Shown here: positions 1 to 8,097 of the stretch, one piece after another | Numbering within the stretch: the first letter of the stretch is position 1 | How the letters are laid out: each line of letters begins with the position of its first letter | Assembly: GCA_937894955.1 (NCBI GenBank) | Contig: CALAXO010000202.1 | Coordinates: 1 to 15,540 of the forward strand | Direction of reading: 5' to 3' | Length of the DNA stretch: 15,540 nt | DNA from: an uncultured Clostridia bacterium | GTDB lineage: Bacteria; Bacillota; Clostridia; Christensenellales; CAG-138 | Position numbers and translations under genes: made by a program | The notes under the pieces: generated by a model | Told to the model about the DNA's origin: nothing | Seen by the model: the letters and a program-made list of their open reading frames with translations, nothing else | The model's database searches: none

Positions 1-363
1 GGAACAATAATCGGTAAAAGAGGGCAGACTTTGGATGCAATTCAGTATCTGACAGGGCTTGTTATTAACCGCAACCGCAAGGTGGACGGCTACACCCGCG
101 TTACGATCAACACCGAGGATTACCGCGAAAAGCGTGAAGAAACCCTTATCCGGCTTGCAAAGCGTGTTGCGGCGCAGGTCAAATCAACGGGCAGGGCAAG
201 AACTCTTGAAGCCATGAATCCCTATGAGCGCAGGATTCTGCATTCCGCTTTGCAGAACAATCCCTATGTTACCACCCACAGCGAAGGCGAAGAGCCGAAT
301 CGCAGGGTTGTTGTTGCGCCGAAACGCGGCAGAAGATCGCAGCGTCCCCGCGATAAGGCGTAA
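1..363 (+). CDS. jag: Jag/KhpB RNA-binding protein (SpoIIIJ-associated), 3' part only
   Basis: The reading frame is open from the first base, so the N-terminal part lies outside the window and 120 residues are visible. They contain the end of a KH domain with the GKRG loop (GIIGKRGQTLDAIQYLTG) followed by an R3H domain. The R3H part shows the RxxxH signature in NPYERRILHSAL and the conserved SEGEEPNRRVVVAPK tail. Jag family proteins bind RNA in the cytoplasm and affect cell envelope growth and division; in Firmicutes the gene normally sits just after yidC/spoIIIJ and before mnmE. Here mnmE follows after 29 bases, so the pair is probably co-transcribed. The C-terminus is short and basic (KRGRRSQRPRDKA). 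An internal TTG at 31 is not the start, because family homology continues upstream of it. Confidence 0.95.
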   Translation, partial: GTIIGKRGQTLDAIQYLTGLVINRNRKVDGYTRVTINTEDYREKREETLIRLAKRVAAQVKSTGRARTLEAMNPYERRILHSALQNNPYVTTHSEGEEPNRRVVVAPKRGRRSQRPRDKA

Positions 364-392
364 ACACAATACGTTTTGGCAGCGTTGAAGGC

Positions 393-1841
393 ATGAAAAA
401 AATTGACACATGCAATGATAATATTTTCGCACTGTCCACTCCGGTGGGCGGTGCGATTGCTGTAATTCGGGCAAGCGGAAGCGGTGTTTTGCCTGTTCTC
501 AGTGAGATTTTTTCGGGAAGAATCGAACACCGGCAGCTGAATTACGGCAAAATAATCGACGGCATTGAACCCGTCGGCGGACAGGGCGAAGAACGGAAGG
601 AAAACGATGCGGGTGCCTTGGCCGTGCTTGACGAAGCTATGGCGGTTTATTTCCGTGCACCGCATTCCTACACGGGTGAAGATATGTTTGAACTTAATCT
701 GCACGGCTCCTATTCCGTCGTTTCGGCCGTATCGCGCGCGCTGACGCGGCGGGGAATGCGGCTTGCGGAAGCGGGTGAATTCACAAAACGTGCCTTTTTG
801 AACGGAAAGATGGATCTTGTTCAGGCGGATGCGGTGATGGATTTGATAAATGCAGAAACGCGGCGCGGTGCGAGTGCGGCATTGGAACAGCTCGAGGGCG
901 GATTGAGCAGGAGAATCGGCGCAATTGAAGAAAAGCTGCTCGATTTTGCAAGCGAACTTGCGGCGGCAATGGATTATCCGGAGGAAATGGAGGATGAGGT
1001 GCTTTCGGCTGCGCCGGAAGTGCTGAATTCGGCAATTTCCCGCATAAGGGACTTGATTGCCAACGGAAATTGCAATAAAATTATACGCGAGGGGGCAAAG
1101 CTTGCCATTCTCGGAAGACCGAACGTTGGAAAATCCAGCCTTTTAAATGCGCTGATGAATGCGGAACGTGCAATCGTTACAAACATTGCGGGCACAACAC
1201 GCGATGTTTTGGAAGAGAAAATCGATCTGCTCGGTTTGCCCGTCCGCATTGCCGATACGGCGGGCATTCACGAAACCGGCGATGCGGTTGAAAAAATCGG
1301 AATTGAACGCGCTCTGCACGAAGCTGCTTCCGCAGAATGTGTGCTGCTGCTGTTTGACGGCTCGGCGGGCATAACGCAGGAGGACGAGAGACTCGTTCAA
1401 AAAGTTTTCGGCATGAATTGCCAAAATATAATTTTTGTAATAAACAAATGTGATTTGTCGGATTGCGGGACGGCGGCTGAACAGCTGAAAAATATTGCGC
1501 CCGAAAACGGTGGGGGCATAAGTCAAATCAGCTGCCGCACGGGTTTCGGACTGGATGCGTTGAAGCACCGAATTGCGGAGGCTGTCGGGCTTTCCGAGGG
1601 GCGCGCGATAGTGACGAACGAAAGGCATATCGAGTGCCTGAGTGCGGCTTGTGCGGAACTTTGTGAGGCGGCGGAACTCTTTTCTAAAGGCGGGAATGCG
1701 GCCGAAATGCTTCTTCCGCAGACCGAGCTTGTTGCGGAATCGGTCGGGAATGCACTGCACTGTCTCGGCGAAATAAGCGGCAGGGAAGTTTCGGAGGAGC
1801 TTCTTGATCGCATTTTTGAACGGTTCTGTGTCGGAAAATAG
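393..1841 (+). CDS. mnmE: tRNA modification GTPase MnmE (TrmE)
   Basis: This 482-residue protein is a complete MnmE. With MnmG it installs the (carboxymethyl)aminomethyl group at C5 of wobble uridine 34 in certain tRNAs, using a tetrahydrofolate-derived carbon. The N-terminal folate-binding domain starts as usual (DNIFALSTPVGGAIAVIRASG) and contains the SYTGEDMFELNLHG block. The G domain shows G1 GRPNVGKSS (about 241-249), GTTRD, DTAG (288-291) and NKCD (351-354). The protein ends in FCVGK, the conserved C-terminal motif with the catalytically important Cys. It is about 25 residues longer than many homologues, mostly from an insert near residues 58-78 of the N-terminal domain. The start is the only ATG fitting the family; its ribosome site (GAAGG, very close) is weak, which suggests coupling to jag. 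Its usual partner mnmG does not follow. Confidence 0.98.
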   Translation: MKKIDTCNDNIFALSTPVGGAIAVIRASGSGVLPVLSEIFSGRIEHRQLNYGKIIDGIEPVGGQGEERKENDAGALAVLDEAMAVYFRAPHSYTGEDMFELNLHGSYSVVSAVSRALTRRGMRLAEAGEFTKRAFLNGKMDLVQADAVMDLINAETRRGASAALEQLEGGLSRRIGAIEEKLLDFASELAAAMDYPEEMEDEVLSAAPEVLNSAISRIRDLIANGNCNKIIREGAKLAILGRPNVGKSSLLNALMNAERAIVTNIAGTTRDVLEEKIDLLGLPVRIADTAGIHETGDAVEKIGIERALHEAASAECVLLLFDGSAGITQEDERLVQKVFGMNCQNIIFVINKCDLSDCGTAAEQLKNIAPENGGGISQISCRTGFGLDALKHRIAEAVGLSEGRAIVTNERHIECLSAACAELCEAAELFSKGGNAAEMLLPQTELVAESVGNALHCLGEISGREVSEELLDRIFERFCVGK

Positions 1842-1896
1842 CTGAACGGAAATGCAGGGCGCGGCGAAGGCGGAACTCTGTAAGTTAGGAGCTGAA

Positions 1897-3885
1897 ATGG
1901 ACGAAACGGCAGTATATCTTTTTAATCACGGCGAAAATGCATATGCTTATCGCGCGTTGGGTGCGCACGAGCGGAACACCGACGGCGTCCGATATTGGGA
2001 ATTCTCCGTTTTTGCACCGAATGCGATCCGAATATGCGTCGTGGGCGATTTCAACAATTGGAAACAGGGCGCAAATCCGATGGAAAAATTCGGAGAAACG
2101 GGCTGTTGGAGCTGCCGTATTGCGGAGGCAGGAAAGGGCGACAAATACAAGTTTGCAATTACCGGCAGGGACGGGCAAACGGTGCTTAAATCCGACCCGT
2201 TCGCATTCCGTTCGGAACTTCGGCCGGGAACGGCAAGCGTGCTTTACGGCATTCCCCGGAATGTGTGGACCGACGGCGAATATCTTAAACTCCGTGCGCA
2301 GAGGAATCTTTTCACCGAACCGATAAACATATACGAGGTTCACGCCGGCTCGTGGAAACAGGGCATGAACTACTCTGAATTGGGACGCGAACTCGTCGAT
2401 TACTGCGTAAGAATGGGTTATACGCATATTGAGCTTTTGCCGCTTGCCGAACACCCGCTGGATGACAGCTGGGGTTATCAGGTCACGGGCTATTATGCGG
2501 TCACGGCGCGTTACGGTGCGCCCGAACAGCTTGCGGAGCTTGTGGATTATGCGCACAAATGCGGCATTGGGGTTATAATGGACTGGGTTCCGGCGCATTT
2601 CACAAAGGATGAAAGCGGATTGCGCAGATTTGACGGAGGAACATTGTTCGAACCCGCAGAACCGCTCCGCGCAGAGATGCCGCAATGGGGGACGCTGCTG
2701 TTTGATTACGGGCGAAGCGAGGTTGTGAGTTTCCTCATTTCGAATGCGCTGTATTGGCTGCGCGAATTCCATTTTGACGGCCTGAGGGTCGATGCTGTGA
2801 GCTGTATGCTCTACCATGATTTTTGCAGGGATGAATGGCTCCCGAACCGTTTCGGCGGCAGAGAAAACCTTGAAGCGATAGAGTTCATTAAAAAGCTGAA
2901 TTCTGCCGTGCACAGGGAGTGCCCGAACACGCTTGTGATTGCGGAGGAAAGTTCGGCTTTCCCGAAACTTACCGAACCGGTTGCGTTCGGAGGGTTGGGT
3001 TTCGATTTCAAATGGAATATGGGATTTATGAACGATACTCTGAAATATATGAGTGCGGATGCGGCGGAGAAGCGAACCATGCACGAAAAGCTGACTTTCC
3101 CGATGGTATATGCGTTTTCCGAAAAGCATGTGCTGCCGTTTTCGCATGATGAGGTTGTTCACGGCAAATTTTCCCTGATAAACCGCATGAAGGGCAGTTA
3201 TGAACAGAAGTTTGAACAGCTGCGGCTTCTTTTTGCATATCAGTTCGCACATCCGGGCAAAAAACTCAATTTTATGGGGAATGAGTTCGGGCAGTTTATC
3301 GAATGGAATTTCAGAAGGACGTTGGACTGGTTCCTTTTGGACTATCCCGCTCACGCGGCAATGCAGGAATTTTCATGCGCACTGAATTGGTTTTACCGCG
3401 GCACGCCCGCGCTGCATCGTGAGGATGAAGGCTGGCAGGGTTTCCGCTGGCTGAGCGCGGATGACAGCGAAAATTCCGTCATTGCATTTGCACGGACCAA
3501 CGGAAGCGATACTGTCGCAGCTGTTTTTAATTTTTTGCCGAGGAAACATTCGGCATACAGGCTGAATATCGGCGCACTGGCTTCGGAATTTGCAGCAGCG
3601 AAGAACAGAGCTGACGGAATCGGGTTCGAATGCGTGTTTTCAACGCATATGCGCGGCGCGATTACTGCTGAGGTTAAAGGCGGAAAGACAGGTCGAAGGC
3701 GAAAAAAAACCTTGGAAGAAATCCGGAACACGGTGAATGAGCTGTACTGCGAAATTCCGCTTTACGGCTATGAGGGTGCATTTTACCGCTTAAAGCGTAT
3801 CGATAAACCTGTTTTTGAAAAAACAGTGAAACCGAATAAAAAAAGTATTTCCGAAACAGGTTACGCAAACAAAAAAGACAGTTGA
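1897..3885 (+). CDS. glgB: 1,4-alpha-glucan (glycogen) branching enzyme, GH13
   Basis: The product (662 residues from the chosen start) transfers alpha-1,4 glucan segments to make alpha-1,6 branches in glycogen. A CBM48 domain lies near residues 30-115 (VFAPNAIRICVVGDFNNWK). The GH13 barrel follows with all four conserved regions: DWVPAHF (D229), GLRVDAVSCMLY with nucleophile D299, IAEESSAFP with the acid/base Glu at 350/351, and FSHDEVVHGK with D418. FMGNEFGQFIEWN is also typical of GlgB. An earlier in-frame ATG at 1852 lacks a ribosome site, whereas ATG 1897 has AGGAG five bases upstream, so 1897 is preferred. The C-terminal beta domain is unusual: it carries a basic stretch (KGGKTGRRRKK) and ends in a lysine-rich tail of about 26 residues. 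No other glycogen gene (glgC, glgA, glgP) is in the window. The gap after mnmE is 55 bases. Confidence 0.95.
   Translation: MDETAVYLFNHGENAYAYRALGAHERNTDGVRYWEFSVFAPNAIRICVVGDFNNWKQGANPMEKFGETGCWSCRIAEAGKGDKYKFAITGRDGQTVLKSDPFAFRSELRPGTASVLYGIPRNVWTDGEYLKLRAQRNLFTEPINIYEVHAGSWKQGMNYSELGRELVDYCVRMGYTHIELLPLAEHPLDDSWGYQVTGYYAVTARYGAPEQLAELVDYAHKCGIGVIMDWVPAHFTKDESGLRRFDGGTLFEPAEPLRAEMPQWGTLLFDYGRSEVVSFLISNALYWLREFHFDGLRVDAVSCMLYHDFCRDEWLPNRFGGRENLEAIEFIKKLNSAVHRECPNTLVIAEESSAFPKLTEPVAFGGLGFDFKWNMGFMNDTLKYMSADAAEKRTMHEKLTFPMVYAFSEKHVLPFSHDEVVHGKFSLINRMKGSYEQKFEQLRLLFAYQFAHPGKKLNFMGNEFGQFIEWNFRRTLDWFLLDYPAHAAMQEFSCALNWFYRGTPALHREDEGWQGFRWLSADDSENSVIAFARTNGSDTVAAVFNFLPRKHSAYRLNIGALASEFAAAKNRADGIGFECVFSTHMRGAITAEVKGGKTGRRRKKTLEEIRNTVNELYCEIPLYGYEGAFYRLKRIDKPVFEKTVKPNKKSISETGYANKKDS
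3806..3862 (+). repeat. Nested inverted repeats in the 3' end of glgB
   Basis: CTGTTTTTGAAAAAACAG at 3809-3826 is an 8-bp perfect inverted repeat with a two-base loop. The overlapping AACCTGTTT (3806-3814) is also exactly complementary to AAACAGGTT (3854-3862), so the mRNA could form either of two mutually exclusive stems. Both lie in the codons of the lysine-rich tail just before the stop and before the ferredoxin gene. There is no U-run after either stem, so this is not a standard terminator. Function is unknown. Confidence 0.5.
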
Positions 3886-3901
3886 ACAAACCGGAGAACA
3901 T

Positions 3902-4414
3902 ATGCGCGGAGAAATTGACAACAGAACATTTTTCGCAGGAGCCGAAACGCAGGTTCTTCCGTCCGAAATGCGATTTCTGCTCGGCAGAGTCGCAATAATC
4001 GACCGTGTGGCCTGTCTTGACTGCGGGGACTGTGATTCGGCATGCAGCTTTGGCGCAATTGATCAGGGAAAAAACAATGCAGGCGAAGCATTTGCGGGTC
4101 ACAGGATTATTTACGAAAAATGCATAGGCTGCGGCGGCTGCCTGAGCTGCTGCGGAATGCGGGCAATTCGGCTTGCTGACGGGGCAAAAGGTGCGCTTGA
4201 TGCGGAAATTACGGCGCGCCATGATGAAAATCCGTTGCCGGAACTCGGAAAACCCGTGGACGTGTTCAATGCCTTCGGCGAAAAAATCACCGGAGGACGC
4301 GTTACTCAGGCTCTTGCGGGCTCAAACGCCGGGCGTGCGGCAACAATTCGGTTTCGTCTCCCCCGCGAATTCCTGTCGGAGGGGTGCTTTGCTCATGCGA
4401 TGCGTGAAGGCTGA
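3902..4414 (+). CDS. 4Fe-4S dicluster ferredoxin-like protein with unassigned C-terminal region
   Basis: The protein has 170 residues. Two complete CxxCxxCxxxC motifs, Cys 38/41/44/48 and Cys 74/77/80/84 (plus an extra Cys 83), predict two [4Fe-4S] clusters of the bacterial ferredoxin type and hence cytoplasmic electron transfer. Unlike classical ferredoxins, the fourth Cys is not followed by Pro in either motif. Residues about 95-170 form an additional region (PELGKPVDVFNAFGEKITGG and following) that I cannot assign to a family. The start has GGAG five bases upstream. The gene lies 16 bases after glgB and 66 bases before the uridine kinase, so it is probably translated from the same mRNA, but neither neighbour suggests a redox partner. 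It could be a subunit or maturation factor of an enzyme encoded elsewhere. Electron transfer is inferred from the motifs only. Confidence 0.85.
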   Translation: MRGEIDNRTFFAGAETQVLPSEMRFLLGRVAIIDRVACLDCGDCDSACSFGAIDQGKNNAGEAFAGHRIIYEKCIGCGGCLSCCGMRAIRLADGAKGALDAEITARHDENPLPELGKPVDVFNAFGEKITGGRVTQALAGSNAGRAATIRFRLPREFLSEGCFAHAMREG

Positions 4415-4480
4415 ATGTTGAAGGCTTCGGAACGCCGGAAGAAAATACGAGATACGGAATCAATGAATCGGAGGATGCAA

Positions 4481-5125
4481 ATGATAATTGTTGGAATATG
4501 CGGCGGCAGCGGCAGCGGCAAATCAACTTTTGCCGAAAGAATAAGGGGCGGTTTAAGCTGCTCGTGCGAAATCATGCGGCTTGATTGCTATTATTTTGAC
4601 CAGGGCGGGAAACCGTTTGAAGAACGTACAAAAGTGAACTACGATTCTCCCAAAATATTTGATTTCGATGAAATGCTTGCGGATATTCGCCTGTTGCTTG
4701 ACGGAAAACCCGTGACGCGGAAGGGTTATAACTATGCAGAGCACAGACGGGACGACAGCGAAGAGCTGATGTATCCGCCGGAGGTGCTGATAATTGAAGG
4801 AATCCATGTTTTTTACGACGACAGAATATGCGATGTAATGAATATGAAACTGTTCATAAAAGTGGACAGCGATATTTGCCTTCTGCGGCGGATCGTACGG
4901 GATATGAACGAGCGTGGGCGTTCACTTGAAAGCATTTCGGAGCAGTACAAAGCAACGGTGAAGCCGATGCGTGAAAAATATATCGAAAGGTACATCGACA
5001 AGGCGGATGTCGTTGTAATGCGCGGCGGAATGAACGAACAGGCATTGAAAACAACCATATCGTATCTGAAGTCCTGCGTGAAAGAGCAAAGGCCTGCCGA
5101 ATCCGAAAAACCGAAAGCGACGTAA
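4481..5125 (+). CDS. udk: Uridine kinase (uridine/cytidine kinase family)
   Basis: The product (214 residues) phosphorylates uridine and cytidine to UMP/CMP with ATP or GTP in pyrimidine salvage. It begins with the Walker A loop GGSGSGKST (residues 8-16). The family motifs follow: LDCYYFD (D35), NYDSPKIFDFDEML, GYNYAEHRR, IIEGIHVFYD, LLRRIVRDMNERGR, and a C-terminal DVVVMRGGMNEQAL resembling the family's closing GG-N motif. An upstream in-frame ATG at 4415 and two others at 4463 and 4475 have no well-placed ribosome site. ATG 4481 has GGAGG six bases upstream and gives a protein of normal Udk length, so it is chosen. A related phosphoribulokinase/uridine kinase subfamily with another nucleoside substrate cannot be excluded, but the motif set fits Udk. 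Confidence 0.9.
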   Translation: MIIVGICGGSGSGKSTFAERIRGGLSCSCEIMRLDCYYFDQGGKPFEERTKVNYDSPKIFDFDEMLADIRLLLDGKPVTRKGYNYAEHRRDDSEELMYPPEVLIIEGIHVFYDDRICDVMNMKLFIKVDSDICLLRRIVRDMNERGRSLESISEQYKATVKPMREKYIERYIDKADVVVMRGGMNEQALKTTISYLKSCVKEQRPAESEKPKAT

Positions 5126-5149
5126 AAGATTCCGAATGAAGCGGAACAA

Positions 5150-5179
5150 TTGCGAATGAACAATCATAAATGATAGAAT
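5150..5179 (+). promoter_or_regulatory. Candidate sigma-A promoter for the AI-2E transporter gene
   Basis: TTGCGA (5150-5155) and TAGAAT (5174-5179) are 18 bases apart, and a TG at 5171-5172 makes an extended -10 (TGATAGAAT). The inverted repeat ATCAT-AA-ATGAT (5163-5174) sits in the spacer against the -10 and could be a regulator site or chance. It lies between the end of udk and the next gene, where a new unit would start. Confidence 0.45.
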
Positions 5180-5219
5180 AACACCCGTAATTATGCAAAA
5201 AAGCAAAGGGAGGAAGGCT

Positions 5220-6530
5220 TTGAGTAAACTGCGCGCACTTTGGAGAAACGGCAGGGGAATACTTTTTATTGTTCTTGTCGGCATTGCTTTTTATGAAATG
5301 CTTGAGCATTTTTCATCGGTGAGAGCTGTAATTTCACGAACGGCATCGGTTTTGATGCCGATATTGTGCGGATTGATGGTTGCATACATAATCAATATTC
5401 CCGCAACGATACTTCAGGGCACCCTGTTCAAAAAGGCTCATGCCGCCGGTAAAAAATACGCTGTTCCGCTCACGGTTGCGCTGAGCTATCTTATCGTGTT
5501 CGGCATTCTTGCCGCCGTGCTTATTATTGTAATTCCGAAGGCGGCTGTCAGCGTAAAAATCCTGTTTGACAACTTCGAAACATACTATAACAGTGCGGCA
5601 AAATGGGCAGCCGAATTCTGGGAGGGATTGAATCTCAACGACGAAGTTACGGCGCGTGCGGTTGAAATTTCAAACAAGATATTAGACAATGTGGAAGTGT
5701 TCACAACCAATCTTGCCCCGAAGCTTTTGGGTTACACCTTCAATGCGGTAAGCATGATTGCGGACATTCTGCTTGCGTTTGCGTTCAGCATATACGCAAT
5801 CCTTGATAAAAACCGCCTGCTTGCACATTCACGGCGATTTGTAAGGAGCGTTTTCAACGAAAAGCACTCAAGCGGGATTCTTGAAGTTTTTTCGTATGCA
5901 AACCTGACTTTTCGCGGTTATTTTGCCGGGCAGATAACAAGCTGCACGATAATCGGCATTTTGTGCTATATCGGAATGCGGATCATGAATATGCCGTTTC
6001 CGGAGATGATAAGCGTGTTTATTGCTGTATTCGCAATGATACCGATACTCGGCCCGTGGCTCAGCACGATCCCGAGTGCGTTCATAATTCTTATGACGTC
6101 GCCGGGCAAGCCCGAACTTGTGCTGTATTTTGTGATTATGATAATCATAATACAACAGATCGACAATAATCTTGTTTATCCCCGCGTGGTCGGCGATGCA
6201 GTCGGACTGTCAAGCGCATGGGTTCTCGGAGCAGTCATTCTGGGCAGCGGCCTGTTCGGCATTGCAGGCCTGATTTTTGCCGTTCCTGTTACGGCAGTGC
6301 TTTATCGCCTGATTGCGGACTGGACAAACGAACGCGCAAGGCAGCGGGGGGTTCCGATTATCGACACCGTGCCGGGCGTGAAATACGATCTGCGCGGGCA
6401 TGTCCGCCGCAGCTTTAAAAAGAAAAGAAACAATGCTGTGTCCGATTCCGGGAAACAGAGAACCGAAAAGGCAAAAGCCGAGGCGGACGAAACCCCGAAA
6501 ACCGAAAACGAAAACAGTGATAATAAGTGA
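5220..6530 (+). CDS. AI-2E family (PerM/YtvI-like) membrane transporter
   Basis: This is a 436-residue integral membrane protein of the AI-2E exporter/PerM family. Hydrophobic segments lie near residues 12-28, 44-65, 82-106, 169-195, 240-257, 263-293, 300-314 and 335-367, with a larger soluble loop between the third and fourth. The family hallmark region is clear: MIPILGPWLSTIPSAF, then QQIDNNLVYPRVVGDAVGLS and FGIAGLIFAVPVTAVLY. The tail is charged and probably cytoplasmic (EKAKAEADETPKTENENSDN). An ATG at 5193 has no ribosome site, but TTG 5220 has GGGAGG six bases upstream, so a TTG start is chosen. Substrates vary in the family (autoinducer-2 export, Na+/H+ antiport, unknown), so the cargo cannot be predicted. 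The next gene follows after 28 bases. Confidence 0.9.
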   Translation: MSKLRALWRNGRGILFIVLVGIAFYEMLEHFSSVRAVISRTASVLMPILCGLMVAYIINIPATILQGTLFKKAHAAGKKYAVPLTVALSYLIVFGILAAVLIIVIPKAAVSVKILFDNFETYYNSAAKWAAEFWEGLNLNDEVTARAVEISNKILDNVEVFTTNLAPKLLGYTFNAVSMIADILLAFAFSIYAILDKNRLLAHSRRFVRSVFNEKHSSGILEVFSYANLTFRGYFAGQITSCTIIGILCYIGMRIMNMPFPEMISVFIAVFAMIPILGPWLSTIPSAFIILMTSPGKPELVLYFVIMIIIIQQIDNNLVYPRVVGDAVGLSSAWVLGAVILGSGLFGIAGLIFAVPVTAVLYRLIADWTNERARQRGVPIIDTVPGVKYDLRGHVRRSFKKKRNNAVSDSGKQRTEKAKAEADETPKTENENSDNK

Positions 6531-6558
6531 ACAAAAAATTGCGAAAAGAGGGGTAAAA

Positions 6559-7107
6559 ATGAAATCGCAATCGCATCCTTTCAAGCATCTCCGCACGGTT
6601 TTGCGGCATCGTCATGCGGTATTCCGTCACTGCGTTGCGGCAGGCATACCGTGGCAGGGAATCAAACATGATTTGTCAAAATTTTCACCCTCGGAATTTA
6701 TCCCGAGTGCAAGGCATTATGACGGGACACGCAGCCCGAACGAACTTGAACGCGCAGAATACGGCTGCTCATTCGCATGGATGCACCATAAGGGGCGCAA
6801 CAAGCATCATTTTGAGTACTGGACGGATTACAGCCCGATAACAAAGCGCATGTCTCCGGTTAAAATGCCGCTTCGGTATGTTGTTGAAATGTTCTGTGAC
6901 AGAGTGGGGGCGTGCAAAACCTACAGGGGGAAAGCATACACTTCGAGCGACCCGTACGATTATTTTATGCGCGGAAACGCAAAAAACGTAATGCACCCGG
7001 AAACGGCGGCTTTGCTTGAAAAACTGCTTGTGATGCTTCGTGACGACGGGGAGAAAAAAGTTTTCCGCTACATTCGAAAGGAATTGATGAAAAAGCGGGA
7101 CTATTGA
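6559..7107 (+). CDS. DUF5662 family protein
   Basis: This 182-residue protein matches the pattern I recall for DUF5662: HLRTVLRHRHAVFRHC, GIKHDLSKFSPSEF, GTRSPNELERAEYG, WMHHKGRNKHHFEYW, KMPLRYVVEMFCDRVGA and HPETAALLEKLL. The clustered His and Asp residues (HDLSK and HHKGRNKHH) suggest a metal site, which is inference; no function is known to me. There is no signal peptide or membrane segment, so it is cytoplasmic. The frame is open upstream into the transporter gene, but ATG 6559 has GAGGGG five bases upstream and begins where family homology begins. It is 28 bases behind the AI-2E gene and likely shares its transcript. Confidence 0.82.
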   Translation: MKSQSHPFKHLRTVLRHRHAVFRHCVAAGIPWQGIKHDLSKFSPSEFIPSARHYDGTRSPNELERAEYGCSFAWMHHKGRNKHHFEYWTDYSPITKRMSPVKMPLRYVVEMFCDRVGACKTYRGKAYTSSDPYDYFMRGNAKNVMHPETAALLEKLLVMLRDDGEKKVFRYIRKELMKKRDY

Positions 7108-7181
7108 ACGGTGAAAGCATGGCTTTGAATATCTGTACATAATTTGCCGCAAAGAATTCGTAAAAATCAGCAATTTGGGTC

Positions 7182-7211
7182 TTGCGGTTCGGCAGACATA
7201 TGTGCTATCAT
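7182..7211 (+). promoter_or_regulatory. Candidate promoter upstream of the lipoprotein gene
   Basis: TTGCGG (7182-7187) and TATCAT (7206-7211) are 18 bases apart, with TG just before the -10 (TGCTATCAT). It would give a leader of about 140 bases before the lipoprotein start. The leader has a small GAAGG/CCTTC hairpin. The 248-base gap between DUF5662 and the lipoprotein shows nothing else I can support. Confidence 0.35.
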
Positions 7212-7355
7212 TAAATCGGCGGAGAGCAAAGCCGAAGGGCTGAGCCTTCCCCAAAAATGCCGGTTGCAGATTTCTGCCGCATTTCATTCGAAATTAAGGA
7301 ACATGCTTTTCGAATGCGCGGAAGACTGCGGCCCGAAAGAGTGAAAGGAAAAAAC

Positions 7356-8054
7356 ATGAAAAATTATTCCAAAATCGCAAGAATCGCCGCGTTCGCGCTG
7401 GCAGTCGTGATGCTGTTTGCCTTTGCGGGCTGCAGCAGCAAAACGGATAACGACAACAAAAACAACGGCGGAAACAACAAAGTCAGCGGTGAAAACAAAA
7501 CCTTTTCCTCCAACACGCCCGTTCCCGCGCCTTCAACAAAAACTCCTAAGATGAACGATGAAATGAAATCCATTAACGAGCTCTTTGCCGGAATTCAGGC
7601 GGGAACGACTCGGATCACCGGCATTACCGTTAAAACGAGCTATTCAAACCCCAACGGCAACCCTCTGGAGTTTGATGCTGCAAACATCCCTGCGGAGCAG
7701 CAGGAGCTTTACAACAAAATAATCGATTTCATTAAGGGCATCAAAGTCAGCTTTGCGGCCTGCAATTGGGACAAGTTCCTGAACGCTATCGGTGTGGCAA
7801 CCGGAAACAAAACCAATGAATCCGAATTGACAACGGCGACGGTCGAAAACGGTTCCGACAGCGTTATCTACATCAAAACCGAAAGTCAGACTCTTGCCTT
7901 GACTTTTATTAACGACGGCACGATCCTCCTTGCCGGATGCACCTTTGATGCGGGTGCGGCGGAAGGCAAAATCACTCCGTCCGCAACCCTTATTTGCGTC
8001 GGCTTCGACACGAATTATACAATGCAGCTGCGCAGCCTGTTCGGAGTGAAGTAA
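7356..8054 (+). CDS. Putative lipoprotein of unknown function
   Basis: This 232-residue protein begins with a lipoprotein signal: basic MKNYSKIAR, a hydrophobic core (AAFALAVVMLFAF) and a lipobox ending AG-C with Cys 26. It should be lipidated on that Cys and anchored on the outer face of the membrane. Residues about 27-65 are a low-complexity Asn/Lys/Gly then Pro/Ser/Thr linker. The remaining roughly 165 residues form a soluble domain with no motif I recognise. The frame is open upstream, but ATG 7356 follows an AAAGGA site and starts directly with the signal peptide. It appears to be a single-gene unit, with a candidate promoter upstream and a hairpin 44 bases after the stop. Confidence 0.85.
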   Translation: MKNYSKIARIAAFALAVVMLFAFAGCSSKTDNDNKNNGGNNKVSGENKTFSSNTPVPAPSTKTPKMNDEMKSINELFAGIQAGTTRITGITVKTSYSNPNGNPLEFDAANIPAEQQELYNKIIDFIKGIKVSFAACNWDKFLNAIGVATGNKTNESELTTATVENGSDSVIYIKTESQTLALTFINDGTILLAGCTFDAGAAEGKITPSATLICVGFDTNYTMQLRSLFGVK

Positions 8055-8097
8055 AACATCCGGATTGAAAGCCGGCAGTCGGATAAAACATATGAAA

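Noticed and set aside
1885..3354. 489-codon open frame on the - strand opposite glgB
   Set aside because: It mirrors the codon pattern of glgB, which has complete GH13 motifs, and its translation shows no family features.
6135..6151. Palindrome ATTATGAT-A-ATCATAAT inside the AI-2E gene
   Set aside because: It encodes a run of Ile and Met codons in a membrane segment, so the symmetry is likely coincidental.
7112..7128. AAAGC-ATG-GCTTT hairpin after the DUF5662 gene as a terminator
   Set aside because: The stem is 5 bp with a 3-base loop and no T-run follows.
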